DNA of 64,000 bases from Marinimicrobium alkaliphilum. Lineage in GTDB: Bacteria; Pseudomonadota; Gammaproteobacteria; Pseudomonadales; Cellvibrionaceae. Positions 18,070 through 27,579 of the stretch are shown here, one piece after another. The notes beneath the pieces are model-generated. The model was not told where the DNA came from and ran no database searches. It saw only the letters and a program-made list of their open reading frames with translations. The stretch is taken from NCBI RefSeq assembly GCF_003259155.1, contig NZ_QGMQ01000006.1, positions 62,001 to 126,000 on the forward strand. Direction: 5' to 3'. The position numbers were made by a program, and so were the translations under genes. Each line of letters begins with the position of its first letter. Within the stretch, counting starts at the first letter, position 1.

Positions 18070-19323
18070 CTACTGCCGACCGTTTATGAGTGCCTCCTCG
18101 ATGTCCACCCCCACGGTGATTGCGCCGATGGGCGTTTGCTCGTCCGGGTCGTAGAGCGGAATATTGACCTGCACCTGAAAACGTTGAGTTGATTCATCGT
18201 AACGTACATCGTCAACAAAAACGGTTTCCGGTGAATACCCAAAGGTGAGCTGGTATTTTTCCTCGTTGCCCTGCCAGTAGTCCGAGGTCATCTTGCTCAC
18301 CCCGACGTTCAGCCCGTGCTCGTCCATCACGATGATTTCCGTAATCAGGCCGTCACTGGCGTATTGGAGGCCGCGCAGGGTTTGCGACAGTGGGTTGGTG
18401 AGCAACGCAGCCGAAAACTCTCGCGTGCCGCGCTGGAATTCGTCGATCCACCGGTTATCCCAGGCAACAATTTCCGCCGTGGTGATACCTTGATGTCGAC
18501 GATTCTGGGCCCGCACGGCATGCTGCAGCTGGGGCAGGTAGCGCCACTCATAAAGGAGCGGCAATACCTGCTCTTTGACCCGAGCGCTCTCATAGGGCGA
18601 AAGCTGGAACCCCTCGGGCGCACAGCCATGGATGGCGTGGTTGAAACTATCCAGAAAACCCGGGTGGTCGGTCAAGAAGTGATTGCCGAAGTAAACACCG
18701 AGCGGCACATAGCGAAAGAAGTCGTAACGGTACCAGCCCGGCGCCATGGCCAACTGCGTGACCAGTTCCTCGAAGTGCTCTTTGTCGGCGACCAGCGCGT
18801 CAATGCGATCGCTGGCGAGCAATCTGATGAGCTGCGGCAGGCCTGCGACCTCAACTTCCAGCGTGTAGCCTTCCTCGCCCAACAGATCGGCCTGATGACT
18901 GCCCAGAATCGCTCCCAAACGTACACTTTCAGCGCGCCAAGAGTCCGGCTTGGGTCGGTCGGCATGCCAGAACCAGTACCAGTTTTCGAGCACAAGGGGA
19001 CGACTAAGCTGAGCATAGCGATCAATGTTGCGCTGGGGCAGCGCGGTGAAGTAGCCGTCGAGGGAGCCCTTGATGACCTCCTGCCGGGCACGCCGCCAGG
19101 GAATCGCCTGGGTCTCATAGGACAAGTCGAGGGCCGTAAAAATACACGCGATATGGGCCAGGGAGCCATTGTCGGCAAGCCCTTCGAGCACCGGCACGCG
19201 ATTGAACGCCAAACGCACTTTATCCGGCAGATCGGCACCCATCCCGGTCGTGGGTAACGCCAACAGCAAAGCCACACCCCAGCACCGGAGGTGACGGCTG
19301 ATTGAGTCTCTCCTGTTATCCAT
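18070..19323 (-). CDS. Periplasmic substrate-binding protein fused to a sensor-like domain
   Basis: This 417-residue secreted protein has a signal peptide cleaved near residue 30. Residues about 33-260 resemble a family 3 solute-binding (SBP_bac_3) domain, as in the amino-acid or chemoreceptor type: VRLAFNRVPVLEGLADNGSL opens the fold and the LIRLLASDRIDALVADKEH hinge segment is typical. The remaining 150 residues look like a PDC/Cache-type sensor fold (ITEIIVMDEHGLNVGVSKMTSDYWQGNE, ending PIGAITVGVDIEEALI). There is no transmembrane segment after it and no kinase, GGDEF or chemotaxis domain. It lies 57 bp after the TonB-dependent receptor gene on the same strand. It may sense or hand on the same ligand; that is inferred. 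Confidence 0.7.
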   Translation of the reverse strand: MDNRRDSISRHLRCWGVALLLALPTTGMGADLPDKVRLAFNRVPVLEGLADNGSLAHIACIFTALDLSYETQAIPWRRARQEVIKGSLDGYFTALPQRNIDRYAQLSRPLVLENWYWFWHADRPKPDSWRAESVRLGAILGSHQADLLGEEGYTLEVEVAGLPQLIRLLASDRIDALVADKEHFEELVTQLAMAPGWYRYDFFRYVPLGVYFGNHFLTDHPGFLDSFNHAIHGCAPEGFQLSPYESARVKEQVLPLLYEWRYLPQLQHAVRAQNRRHQGITTAEIVAWDNRWIDEFQRGTREFSAALLTNPLSQTLRGLQYASDGLITEIIVMDEHGLNVGVSKMTSDYWQGNEEKYQLTFGYSPETVFVDDVRYDESTQRFQVQVNIPLYDPDEQTPIGAITVGVDIEEALINGRQ

Positions 19324-19380
19324 ACACCCACCCGATGCAGGCGTCGACGCTTTTTGGCCGCGCTCGGGTGAGTATAGCAG

Positions 19381-21294
19381 CTAGAAACTCAAGCTGAGGC
19401 GCGCCTCATAGCGGCGCCCAGGGCTGGGGTACTGGACGTTCATCCCGGGGGCGTAGGTCTCCCGATAGCCGGCCACCTCGCGGTCGGTCAGGTTGTCGAC
19501 CCGAAAGCCGAATTCCCAGCCGTCATCGACCCAGATGAAGTGTGTCCCGAACAGGGTGTGTCCAGCCACCTTGCCTTCGGCATTGGCCTCATCCCCCAGG
19601 CGATAGCGCGAGCCCGTATAGCGGGTATCAACATACCAGGTGAAGTCCCCAGACCTGTACGCCAGTGCCAGGTTGCCGGTATTGGCAGCGACCCAGGGCT
19701 GGTCGTTGCCCGCATAATCGCCCGCCGCAACAGCCGCATCGGTGTAGGTGTAATTGAGGCTCAGGTCCCAGGCGTCACTGATCGGGTAACGGCCATCCAA
19801 CACCGCGCCTCGGCGATCAGACTCGGGCAGATTGACGTTGGCCGTCTGTTGACCGTCGTAGGCCAATTCGTTGTCGATGGTCATGTCATAGAAAGCCGTC
19901 TGCCACTCACCGAGACGACCGCGCCAGGCCGCGCCGACTTCGTGGGAACGGCTGGTTTGGACATCGAGTCGGTCGACATCCGGCAGGGTCCAGGCGTTCT
20001 CATCAACATTGGCAAAACGGAAGCCATCGGCCCGGCGGCCGAACAAGCGGACATTGCCGGTGAGTTGGTAACTCAAACCGATGTCCTTGGCCGTCACCCG
20101 CTGCTCGTATTCCGCGCCCGAGTCCGGCTGGCGATCGTCAACCTGCGAACGGCGCAGACCGGCGGTCAGGTTCAGGGTCTCGGTCAACGGATAAATCACA
20201 TGGCTGTAGTAGGCGTCGATGGTCTGCTCGGCACGCACATCGCCCCACTCGCTGTAGCGTGCATAGTCCGCATCAGTGCGGTCGTAACCCAGGGTCCAGG
20301 TGGCTATGCCATTGGGTGCCCGATAGCGGTTGACCAGCCGCGGAGAGTAACTGTTCACTTCCGTGACCTGGGTCAGAGGAACGCTGACCTGGCCTTGCAC
20401 TTCTTCGTCCCGATGACTGTAATCCATCAGAAAGCGCCACCCCGGTGCCAGGCGCCACTGGCCGGCCAGGCGGGTGAGACGGGTTTTCTGGTCCGAGTAG
20501 TCCTCCGGCGTACTGCTCTGACGGCGGTTTTCAGCGGCGGCCTCATCGGTAAGAGGACCCGGAAGGCGCAAGCTGTCATTCACCCACTGGCGCTCAATCA
20601 GCAAATGACCGCCGTCGAATCGATAGCCCAGACTGGCAACCAAATTTTCAGTATTCTGGTCGTGATTGTCGCGGTAATTATCGGTGTAGCGCTTCTCGCC
20701 GTTCAGGCGCACGGTCACACCGTTGCTATAACCTTCATTCAAGCTCAGGCGGTAGCTGGCGGTATCAAAACTACTGCGCGTCACGTCCAGACTGCCGTAG
20801 GCTTCCTGCCCGCGCACCTGACGGGTAATGATATTGATCACACCACCCACGGCCTGGTCGCCGTAAAGCACCCCTGCGCTGCCCTGCACGATTTCAATCC
20901 GCTCCACATCCTGCAATGCCACGGTATTGAGTGCGGGTCCCGCCAGGGTTGGATTGTTCAAGCGCCGACCGTCCACCAGCACCAGGGTGTTATTGGCGGC
21001 ATTGCCACTGAAACCGCGCATCGACACCGTGGTGTTGCGGGTACCGCTGCCATCACTGTCGAGCAGTTGAATACCGGCTTGGGCGCGCAGCACTTCGGAC
21101 ACCTGCGTCGCCCCACTGGCGCGAATCTGGTCCCGGTCAATCACCACGATGGGGGCCGCCACCGGCAGTGCGGGACTTTCGGCCCGGGTTGCACTGACGT
21201 AGATGGTTTCAGTCTGCGACTGGCCCTGTGCCGCACCCGCCAGCGACCAAAGGGCCAAGGCCAGGGCACCCGGTTTAAAAATTCTGTACTGCAT
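19381..21294 (-). CDS. TonB-dependent outer-membrane receptor, BtuB-like
   Basis: The ATG at 21294 gives a 637-residue protein with a signal peptide (GALALALWSLAGAAQG) and a probable TonB box ETIYVSAT. The plug domain has VLRAQAGIQLLDSDG, SMRGFSGN, VLVDGRRLNNP and the diagnostic ERIEIVQGSAGVLYGDQAVG. A 22-strand-type barrel ends in YEARLSLSF with a terminal Phe. The length and plug style resemble BtuB and related small TonB receptors; the substrate is unknown. The reading frame runs open well into radA, but the mature start is clear. The gene overlaps the radA end by 20 bases, so no separate promoter or cobalamin riboswitch fits in front of it. Confidence 0.87.
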   Translation of the reverse strand: MQYRIFKPGALALALWSLAGAAQGQSQTETIYVSATRAESPALPVAAPIVVIDRDQIRASGATQVSEVLRAQAGIQLLDSDGSGTRNTTVSMRGFSGNAANNTLVLVDGRRLNNPTLAGPALNTVALQDVERIEIVQGSAGVLYGDQAVGGVINIITRQVRGQEAYGSLDVTRSSFDTASYRLSLNEGYSNGVTVRLNGEKRYTDNYRDNHDQNTENLVASLGYRFDGGHLLIERQWVNDSLRLPGPLTDEAAAENRRQSSTPEDYSDQKTRLTRLAGQWRLAPGWRFLMDYSHRDEEVQGQVSVPLTQVTEVNSYSPRLVNRYRAPNGIATWTLGYDRTDADYARYSEWGDVRAEQTIDAYYSHVIYPLTETLNLTAGLRRSQVDDRQPDSGAEYEQRVTAKDIGLSYQLTGNVRLFGRRADGFRFANVDENAWTLPDVDRLDVQTSRSHEVGAAWRGRLGEWQTAFYDMTIDNELAYDGQQTANVNLPESDRRGAVLDGRYPISDAWDLSLNYTYTDAAVAAGDYAGNDQPWVAANTGNLALAYRSGDFTWYVDTRYTGSRYRLGDEANAEGKVAGHTLFGTHFIWVDDGWEFGFRVDNLTDREVAGYRETYAPGMNVQYPSPGRRYEARLSLSF

Positions 21295-22660
21295 CCAGAG
21301 CCTCGGAAAGATGTTTGACTGCAATAACTTCAAAGTCTTTGTGTTTTTCGCGCGGGGCGTTACCGTGAGGCACAATGGCTTTGCGAAAACCGTGTTTGCT
21401 GGCTTCGCGCAGACGCTCCTGACCGCCGGGCACCGGCCGAATTTCTCCGGACAATCCCACCTCGCCAAAGACCATCAGGTCCTGGGGCAATGGCCGGTCG
21501 CGAAAGCTGGAGACGATGGCCATTAACACCGCCAGGTCGGCACTGGTTTCCATCACCCGCAGGCCGCCCACCACATTGATAAAGACATCCTGATCGCCCA
21601 CCAATATACCGCCGTGGCGATGCAACACCGCCAAGAGCATGGACAAGCGGTTCTGGTCCAGGCCCACCGCGACCCGGCGCGGATTGCCCAGGTGACTGTC
21701 GTCCACCAGTGCCTGAATTTCCACCAAGAGCGGGCGTGTGCCCTCCCACATCACCATTACCACCGAGCCGGAAGCAATGTCGTCGGCACGCTGTAAGAAA
21801 ATCGCCGAAGGATTGCTGACTTCTTTCAGCCCCTGCTCGGTCATGGCAAACACGCCCAATTCGTTCACCGCACCAAAACGGTTTTTACTGCCGCGCAGGG
21901 TCCGAAAGCGCGCGTCGTTATCACCCTCCAGCAGGATCGAACAGTCAATCATGTGTTCCAACACTTTGGGGCCGGCAAGCGAGCCGTCTTTGGTGACATG
22001 GCCGACAAGAATCAGAATGGTGCCGGTCTGCTTGGCAAAGCGGGTGAGGTAGGCAGCGCTCTCGCGCACCTGGGATACGGAGCCGGGCGCCGATTGAATA
22101 TCCGCCATATGCACCACCTGTATGGAGTCCACCACCATCACTTTGGGTGCCAGCTTCTGCGCCGTGGCGCAGATACTCTCGACACTGGTTTCACTCAGCA
22201 TCTGCAACTTATCGGTGGGTAACTTCAGGCGTTGGGCGCGCATGGCCACCTGCTGCAGGGACTCTTCCCCGGTGATGTAGAGCGCGGGCAACCTCTCCGC
22301 CAACTTGCACAGGGTCTGCAGCAACAAGGTACTTTTACCGGCCCCGGGGTGACCGCCAATCAGGACCACGGACCCGGGCACCAATCCGCCGCCGAGCACC
22401 CGATCGAACTCACCAGCGCCGGTGCCTATACGCGGCAGATCTTCCAGACTGATCTCGGCCAGGGTCTGCACGGCATTGGCACCGGCGCTACCGGCGTAAC
22501 CCTCGAAGCGGGCCGCTCGGTTACCCGGTGTCGGACCAAGGCGCACTTCACTCAGGCTGTTCCAGGCCCCGCACTCGCTGCACTGGCCTTGCCACTTGGT
22601 GTAGTCCGCACCACAGTCATTACAGACATAGGCCGCTTTGGTTTTGGTTTTGCTCACCAC
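21275..22660 (-). CDS. radA: DNA repair protein RadA (Sms)
   Basis: RadA is a RecA-like branch-migration ATPase in recombinational repair. The 461-residue protein has the N-terminal zinc finger (Cys13, Cys16, Cys27, Cys30), Walker A GGHPGAGKST (Lys109), the RadA-specific KNRFG motif and a Lon-like C-terminal domain (FINVVGGLRVMETSADLAVL). The start is GTG, with two successive GTG codons possible (22660 or 22657) and AAGGA about 10 bases upstream. It is transcribed away from the permease gene and shares with it the 208-bp gap that contains a large palindrome. Confidence 0.97.
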   Translation of the reverse strand: MVSKTKTKAAYVCNDCGADYTKWQGQCSECGAWNSLSEVRLGPTPGNRAARFEGYAGSAGANAVQTLAEISLEDLPRIGTGAGEFDRVLGGGLVPGSVVLIGGHPGAGKSTLLLQTLCKLAERLPALYITGEESLQQVAMRAQRLKLPTDKLQMLSETSVESICATAQKLAPKVMVVDSIQVVHMADIQSAPGSVSQVRESAAYLTRFAKQTGTILILVGHVTKDGSLAGPKVLEHMIDCSILLEGDNDARFRTLRGSKNRFGAVNELGVFAMTEQGLKEVSNPSAIFLQRADDIASGSVVMVMWEGTRPLLVEIQALVDDSHLGNPRRVAVGLDQNRLSMLLAVLHRHGGILVGDQDVFINVVGGLRVMETSADLAVLMAIVSSFRDRPLPQDLMVFGEVGLSGEIRPVPGGQERLREASKHGFRKAIVPHGNAPREKHKDFEVIAVKHLSEALDAVQNF

Positions 22661-22708
22661 AGAACGGTTTTCCTTCAGTCAGTTACATTATCCGGCTACT
22701 CTACAAGG

Positions 22709-22828
22709 AGCACGGCGGTTGGGGGAGCGTGTGCGGGACTCGCCGTAAACCCGTCCCTGGGGGCTCGAGCGCAGCATCCCTGCTGCGCACGGTCCCGCAC
22801 ACGCTCCCCCAACCGCCTCCGCAGTGCT
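22709..22828. repeat. Large nested palindrome between radA and the lactate permease gene
   Basis: Two perfect 25-bp arms (22715-22739 and 22792-22816, starting GCGGTTGGGGGAGCG) face each other across 52 bases. Inside the loop is a second perfect hairpin, GCGCAGCA-TCCC-TGCTGCGC (22769-22788), and AGCAC/GTGCT flank the outside. Transcribed from either strand it would form a very stable branched structure. It lies in the shared upstream region of two divergent genes. It may be a REP/MITE-like mobile repeat or a regulatory structure; only one copy is present in the window. Confidence 0.85.
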
Positions 22829-22868
22829 TCCGAACAGAGCATACTAACGTAGAAGGACGTTTCCGACC

Positions 22869-24476
22869 ATGAACCTGTGGCAATTGTTGACCGCCTTGAT
22901 GCCGGTGCTGGCGGTGTTTGTACTGCTGGTGCTACTGCGCCTGCCCGCCAGCCGGGCCATGCCCCTCAGCCTCGCGGTGGTGGCGGTGCTCGCCGCCTGG
23001 GTCTGGCAGGTCCCGGTGCGGCAGCTGGCGGCGTCAGTGCTGGAGGGCTGGATTGTGGCCAGCTCGATTCTGATCATTCTGTTCGGCGCACTTTTGTTGC
23101 TCAACGTCCTGCGATTGGCGGGTGCGCTGGATGTGATCCGCAACGGTTTTTTTCATATTTCGCCGGACCGGCGGGTGCAGGTGATCATCATCGCCTGGCT
23201 GTTCGGCGCATTTCTTGAGGGTGCCAGTGGTTTTGGCACCCCGGCCGCGATCGGTGCACCCTTGATGGTGGCCTTGGGTTTTCCGCCCCTGGCGGCGGTA
23301 GCGCTGGCGCTGATTGCCGACAGTTCGCCGGTGTCTTTTGGCGCCGTGGGCACGCCGGTGTTGGTGGGTCTGGCGCAGGGGTTGCCGGACACCAGTGCCG
23401 AAGAGTTGCAGGCCATTGCAGAGACCGCCATCAGTATCGATATTTTTGTCGCCAGTTTTTTGCCACTGCTGATGATTGGTCTGCTGACCCGTTATTTTGG
23501 TGCCAACAAATCGTGGAAAGAAGGGTTAGTGCTCTGGCCGTTTGCGCTTTTTGCCGGGCTCGCTTTCACCCTGCCCGCCTGGCTCGTGGCCTGGGCCCTG
23601 GGGCCGGAATTCCCCTCGGTGATTGGCAGCCTGGTGGGCCTGGTACTGGTGGTGAGCGCCGCGCGCCGGGGCTGGCTACTGCCCGGGATTCCCTGGCGCC
23701 TGCCCGGCGACCCAGCGCCCAACGCAAGCGATGCCGCGGACCCGAGTGCTACCCCTATGCCCCTGTGGTTGGCCTGGGCACCCTACGTGCTCGCCGCTCT
23801 GGTGCTGATCGCCACGCGGGTGGATGCCCTGCCCTTCAAGGGCTGGCTGCAGGGCGTCAGCCTGAATTGGCGCAACCTGCTGGGAACAGAGATCAGTACC
23901 AGCCTGACGCCGCTGTATCTGCCCGGCACCCTGTTTGCGCTGGTGGCGTTGGCAGCCTTGTTACTCTACCGCCAACCCCCGCGCTTAGCCGTCGCCGCGG
24001 GCAAGGCGACGTTGCGCAGCCTGTTGCCGGCGACCATCGCCCTGGCGGCCTCCATTCCCCTGGTCCGGATTTTTCTGAATTCGGGCGTCAACACCAGCGG
24101 CTTGGGTGCCATGCCGGCGGAGTTAGCCCAAGGCGCCGCGCTTCACATGAGCAGCTACTGGCCCCTGGTCGCCCCTTTTATCGGCGCACTCGGCAGCTTT
24201 ATTGCCGGATCGGCGACCTTTTCCAATATGATGTTCGCCAGTCTGCAGCAAGAAGCGGCGCTCGCCACGGGGCAATCACCACAGCTGGTACTGGCCCTGC
24301 AGATGCTGGGTTCCAATGCGGGCAATATGATCTGTGTAATGAATGTGGTGGCCGCCGCTGCGGTGGTCAACCTGACCGGTAGGGAAGGCCAGATCATCCG
24401 TCTGACTCTGGGGCCGATGCTGCTCTACTGCACCGCAGCGGGCGCCATCGGCCTGGCACTGGCGCTGGGGCTTTAA
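22869..24476 (+). CDS. L-lactate permease family transporter (LctP/LldP type)
   Basis: This is a 535-residue polytopic membrane protein of the lactate permease family, which moves lactate or glycolate with protons. Conserved features include the [21 protein letters not shown] block around residues 118-137, the [17 protein letters not shown] block, and near the end [14 protein letters not shown] and [16 protein letters not shown]. About 13 membrane segments can be seen. The length is typical. AAGGA lies 10 bases before the ATG. No lactate dehydrogenase genes are adjacent, so the exact substrate is open. A bidirectional terminator follows directly. Confidence 0.88.
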   Translation: MNLWQLLTALMPVLAVFVLLVLLRLPASRAMPLSLAVVAVLAAWVWQVPVRQLAASVLEGWIVASSILIILFGALLLLNVLRLAGALDVIRNGFFHISPDRRVQVIIIAWLFGAFLEGASGFGTPAAIGAPLMVALGFPPLAAVALALIADSSPVSFGAVGTPVLVGLAQGLPDTSAEELQAIAETAISIDIFVASFLPLLMIGLLTRYFGANKSWKEGLVLWPFALFAGLAFTLPAWLVAWALGPEFPSVIGSLVGLVLVVSAARRGWLLPGIPWRLPGDPAPNASDAADPSATPMPLWLAWAPYVLAALVLIATRVDALPFKGWLQGVSLNWRNLLGTEISTSLTPLYLPGTLFALVALAALLLYRQPPRLAVAAGKATLRSLLPATIALAASIPLVRIFLNSGVNTSGLGAMPAELAQGAALHMSSYWPLVAPFIGALGSFIAGSATFSNMMFASLQQEAALATGQSPQLVLALQMLGSNAGNMICVMNVVAAAAVVNLTGREGQIIRLTLGPMLLYCTAAGAIGLALALGL

Positions 24477-24480
24477 GTGC

Positions 24481-24520
24481 GCCCAAAAAAAATCCCCGCC
24501 GAAGCGAGGATTTTTTGGGC
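24481..24520. terminator. Bidirectional intrinsic terminator between the permease and csp genes
   Basis: A GC-rich core with a CGAA-type loop is flanked by an A-run on the left (GCCCAAAAAAAATCC) and a T-run on the right (GGATTTTTTGGGC), forming one long stem. It serves the permease gene on the plus strand and the convergent cold-shock gene on the minus strand. Confidence 0.9.
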
Positions 24521-24562
24521 AAGCCCATCGAATCACAGCGGGTGCATCAGCACCCGGCGGAT

Positions 24563-24769
24563 TTAGATGGCTTGTACGTTAGAGGCTTGCGGGCCTTTGG
24601 GGCCTTGCTCTACGGTGAAGCTGACACGCTGGCCTTCGGCCAGGGTTTTGAAGCCAGAACCAGAAATGGCGCTAAAATGAACGAATACGTCCGGGCCGCC
24701 TTCCTGCTCCAGGAAACCAAAACCTTTTGCTTCGTTGAACCACTTAACTGAACCGGTAACTTCCGACAT
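24563..24769 (-). CDS. Cold-shock domain protein (CspA family)
   Basis: This is a 68-residue single cold-shock domain that binds single-stranded RNA/DNA and acts as an RNA chaperone. RNP1 is KGFGFLEQ and RNP2 is DVFVHF, and the domain ends in GPQASNV as usual. The start [12 protein letters not shown] follows a GGAG at the right spacing; an ATG-equivalent 18 bases upstream is not needed. A probable promoter about 250 bases upstream would give the long leader characteristic of cold-regulated csp genes. Confidence 0.96.
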   Translation of the reverse strand: MSEVTGSVKWFNEAKGFGFLEQEGGPDVFVHFSAISGSGFKTLAEGQRVSFTVEQGPKGPQASNVQAI

Positions 24770-25082
24770 ACTAATCTCCAATAGCAAGCGAACTTGCCAA
24801 AAAACAAATAAAATGAACCCATCTGGGCGATGATCTGCCAGAAAGAGAACTGATTACGAGAACAAAACGGAATGCTACGGTGTTTCAGCGGCTTTGACTG
24901 GGGCTTGCTGCTATCGGCCCTAGAGCCAATACCAAAACCACAGTGAAAGTGCAGTGTTACGTGGTATTCATCGAAATTGTAATGAAGCGAATCAGCTGTA
25001 TTCTTTACCAGCGAGATTTAGTATGGACTACTCCCCCGGGGATGTAAAGCAAAACTGAACGCCCAAAAACAGGCCCTCCGCC
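24770..25082 (-). promoter_or_regulatory. Probable csp promoter and long 5' leader
   Basis: In this 313-bp gap the minus strand carries TTTACA (25043-25048) and CATACT (25020-25025) exactly 17 bases apart. Transcription from there would give a leader of roughly 245 nt before the csp ATG, as in cspA-type genes whose leader folds as a thermosensor. The promoter call rests on matches to the sigma-70 consensus only. The gap contains no other gene. Confidence 0.45.
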
Positions 25083-26726
25083 CTAGTCGCGGGCGGTTCT
25101 AAATTGCCGGGTAATCTCGTCCAACTCTCTCGACGCCTGATTCAACAGCTGCGTGTTGCCCGCAGTATCATTGAGCTCCACCAACACCCGATCGCTGAGC
25201 TGGCTGAGCTTATTCAGACTGGCGGCAACTTCATTGGCCGTTTGAGACTGCTCCTCAGCGGCGGTGGCAATATGATGGGTCATATCAGTAATAGTGTTAA
25301 TCGAGTCAAATATGGCAGCCAGTACCGCTTTGACCTCTCCCACCTGGGCGCGCATGGCATCTGAATGTTCGTGACTCGAAGACATGGACGTCACCGCCAG
25401 TCCGGTACCTTTTTGCAGAGCACCGATCATCTCCCGGATTTCGTCAGTGGAACTTTGAGTCCGGCTGGCGAGGGTCCGCACCTCATCCGCCACCACGGCG
25501 AAACCGCGCCCCTGCTCCCCGGCGCGGGCGGCCTCAATGGCGGCATTCAGGGCCAGCAGATTGGTCTGTTCGGCCACCCCGTGAATGACATCGAGTACTC
25601 CGCCAATGGTCTGCGACTGCTGATCCAGCTCTGCCATCGCCTGACTGGTACTGGCAATTTCTTCCGCCAGATGCTCCATCGCATCACGGGTGGATTGCGC
25701 CTGGCGCTGACCACTGCTCGCGTGCTTGCTCGCGTCTTGAGCTGAGCTCGCGGTTTCGGTAATACGCTGGGCGACATCCTGGGCGGTAATACTCATTTCC
25801 TCCACAGCGGAGGCCACCGTATCCAGCTCTTTTTTCTGCCGATCGTAGGACGTCCGAGCATCGGTCATGGCCTGTTCGACCTGTTCGGAAATCTCCCGGT
25901 TTTGGCCGACCACCTCCCGCAGCCGCTCGATAACACCGGACAGCTTATCGGTAAACTGGTTGAAATTCTTGCCCAAGGCAACCAGCTCGTCCTTGCCCTG
26001 CGTGTCCAATCGTCGGGTCAGGTCGCCCTCGCCCGAGGCAATGTCCGCCATCGCCCGAGTCACTCGGCGCAGAGGTTGCACAATACTGCCGGCCACGACC
26101 AAACTCAGACCGATAAGTAACGCGACACCAATAGCAGCGATAACAAACTGGAATGCCATGGCCGCCCAAAAATCCCCGCGCACATCATTCAGGTAGACAC
26201 CGGTCCCCAAAACCCAATCCCAAGGCTGAAAACCCTGCACATAAGAGATCTTTTCCACCGGCTCATCGTGCCCGGGCATGGGCCAGTAGTAATTGACAAA
26301 CCCCTGCCCGGACGCGCGCACCTCGCGGTTCATTTCCCGGAACAGATACTTGCCGTTGGGATCCTGAATATCGGCGATGCTACGCCCATCCAGATGGGGA
26401 CTGAACGGATGGCGAACCATCACCAGATCATTGGTGTGAATCCAGAAATAATCATCGGCGTCGTAACGCAGGGCGCCAAGCACGGTTGCCGCTTGAGACT
26501 GGGCCTCGTCCCGGGTCAGCGCTCCCGCGCGCTCCTGAGCGTGATAGTGTGCAAGGATATCCATGCCCGCCTCGACCATATGCTGGACTTTTTCGGCTCG
26601 GGCATCGAGCAGGCTGGTGTGAAAACTGAAAGCGAAGCGCCCCAGCAGCCCGACCACGACAATCAGGGTCAGCAACACGAGTCCCATCAGGCGCTGGGAA
26701 ATCGAAAATTGACGTAACAGTTGCAT
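25083..26726 (-). CDS. Methyl-accepting chemotaxis protein with single-Cache periplasmic sensor
   Basis: From ATG 26726 (GGAG nine bases upstream) the protein is 547 residues. TM1 ([21 protein letters not shown]) precedes a periplasmic sCache_2-type domain with the [20 protein letters not shown] and [14 protein letters not shown] motifs. A second membrane segment ([20 protein letters not shown]) leads to a HAMP domain and the signalling domain. The hairpin tip is [20 protein letters not shown] followed by [12 protein letters not shown]. No C-terminal CheR-tethering pentapeptide is present (it ends FRTARD). The ligand is unknown; sCache_2 domains commonly bind small organic acids. It is a single-gene unit. 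Confidence 0.93.
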   Translation of the reverse strand: MQLLRQFSISQRLMGLVLLTLIVVVGLLGRFAFSFHTSLLDARAEKVQHMVEAGMDILAHYHAQERAGALTRDEAQSQAATVLGALRYDADDYFWIHTNDLVMVRHPFSPHLDGRSIADIQDPNGKYLFREMNREVRASGQGFVNYYWPMPGHDEPVEKISYVQGFQPWDWVLGTGVYLNDVRGDFWAAMAFQFVIAAIGVALLIGLSLVVAGSIVQPLRRVTRAMADIASGEGDLTRRLDTQGKDELVALGKNFNQFTDKLSGVIERLREVVGQNREISEQVEQAMTDARTSYDRQKKELDTVASAVEEMSITAQDVAQRITETASSAQDASKHASSGQRQAQSTRDAMEHLAEEIASTSQAMAELDQQSQTIGGVLDVIHGVAEQTNLLALNAAIEAARAGEQGRGFAVVADEVRTLASRTQSSTDEIREMIGALQKGTGLAVTSMSSSHEHSDAMRAQVGEVKAVLAAIFDSINTITDMTHHIATAAEEQSQTANEVAASLNKLSQLSDRVLVELNDTAGNTQLLNQASRELDEITRQFRTARD

Positions 26727-26883
26727 GGTTCCAGGCTCCAAACCTAGGCCGCTGCGGCAGGCAGCTGCGCTTGCGCGATACGGCGGCATTGACGGCAAAT
26801 GACATACCGAAAAGTAAAAGCGGTCATACGCTCTATAGTATTAACGGCAGCCAAGGGCATTTATTAACGAGTCTAGAGCAGAT

Positions 26884-27528
26884 TCAGGCCTTTGTGGTGC
26901 TGCGGTAGCGCCAGCGACTGAGCGCAACCAGTCCCGTCGCGAGGCCAGCATAGAGCCCCAACAGCCCCATCGCATTGAGCGCGACCCGCCCAAAGCCCAG
27001 CTCGCCGGCATCCAGGAAGGGATAGGGGTAATCGGCACCCGTAAACGACAGTGCCAGCACCCCGGCCAGATAAATCAGCGGATACAACAGCCACACGCCA
27101 ACCCAGCGATAACGCAGTCCGACCTTGGCTGTGTACAACCACCAGTAGACACATACCAGTACCGGAATCACATCGTGCAGCAGGATATCCACGAACCTGC
27201 GCAGCCCCTCAGGCTGCCACTGGCTGCGGAGGACCAGGGTATACACCAGCGCCACCAACACCAGGCTGACCACCACAAGGCCCATAAAGCCTGGCGCCCC
27301 GAGACGCGCTAACGGCGACCAGGGCACGACACGGGTAGCGCTCAACGCCAAGGCCGCGAGCAACGTGGTGAGCACGGTAAAATAACTGAAACTGCCGAGC
27401 ACGGCCTGCCAGGCGGGCAATTCAGGTTGCTCGATGACGGCCAGCCCCAAGCGCAGCGCCAGCGTCAGCCAGATCAGTGCGATCGCTGCCCAGACCCAGA
27501 GCGAACGGCTGTGATACTGTCGATTCAT
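26884..27528 (-). CDS. Pr6Pr/FAR-17a-like six-helix membrane protein
   Basis: This 214-residue integral membrane protein has six predicted helices. The order of motifs (FSYFTVLTTLLAALAL in helix 2, LRRFVDILLHDVIPVLVCVY and YPLIYLAGVLAL later) fits the Pr6Pr family. That family is widespread in bacteria with no assigned reaction and distantly resembles the AIG1/FAR-17a hydrolases. The start at 27528 is preferred because upstream residues are not membrane-like. It is divergent from the MATE gene, with 51 bp between start codons, so both promoters overlap there. Confidence 0.75.
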   Translation of the reverse strand: MNRQYHSRSLWVWAAIALIWLTLALRLGLAVIEQPELPAWQAVLGSFSYFTVLTTLLAALALSATRVVPWSPLARLGAPGFMGLVVVSLVLVALVYTLVLRSQWQPEGLRRFVDILLHDVIPVLVCVYWWLYTAKVGLRYRWVGVWLLYPLIYLAGVLALSFTGADYPYPFLDAGELGFGRVALNAMGLLGLYAGLATGLVALSRWRYRSTTKA

Positions 27529-27579
27529 TTCCGGTATAGTGTCCGCCTGTTTTTTCCAGAGCATGTCGGAACCCCTATC

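Noticed and set aside
19540-21318. 592-codon open frame antisense to the TonB-dependent receptor gene
   Set aside because: It is a mirror of a GC-rich coding sequence, with no family resemblance and no ribosome-binding site; the receptor on the other strand is certain.
21295-21400. Cobalamin riboswitch before the BtuB-like receptor
   Set aside because: The receptor start lies inside radA, so there is no room for a leader, and no B12-box-like sequence was seen.
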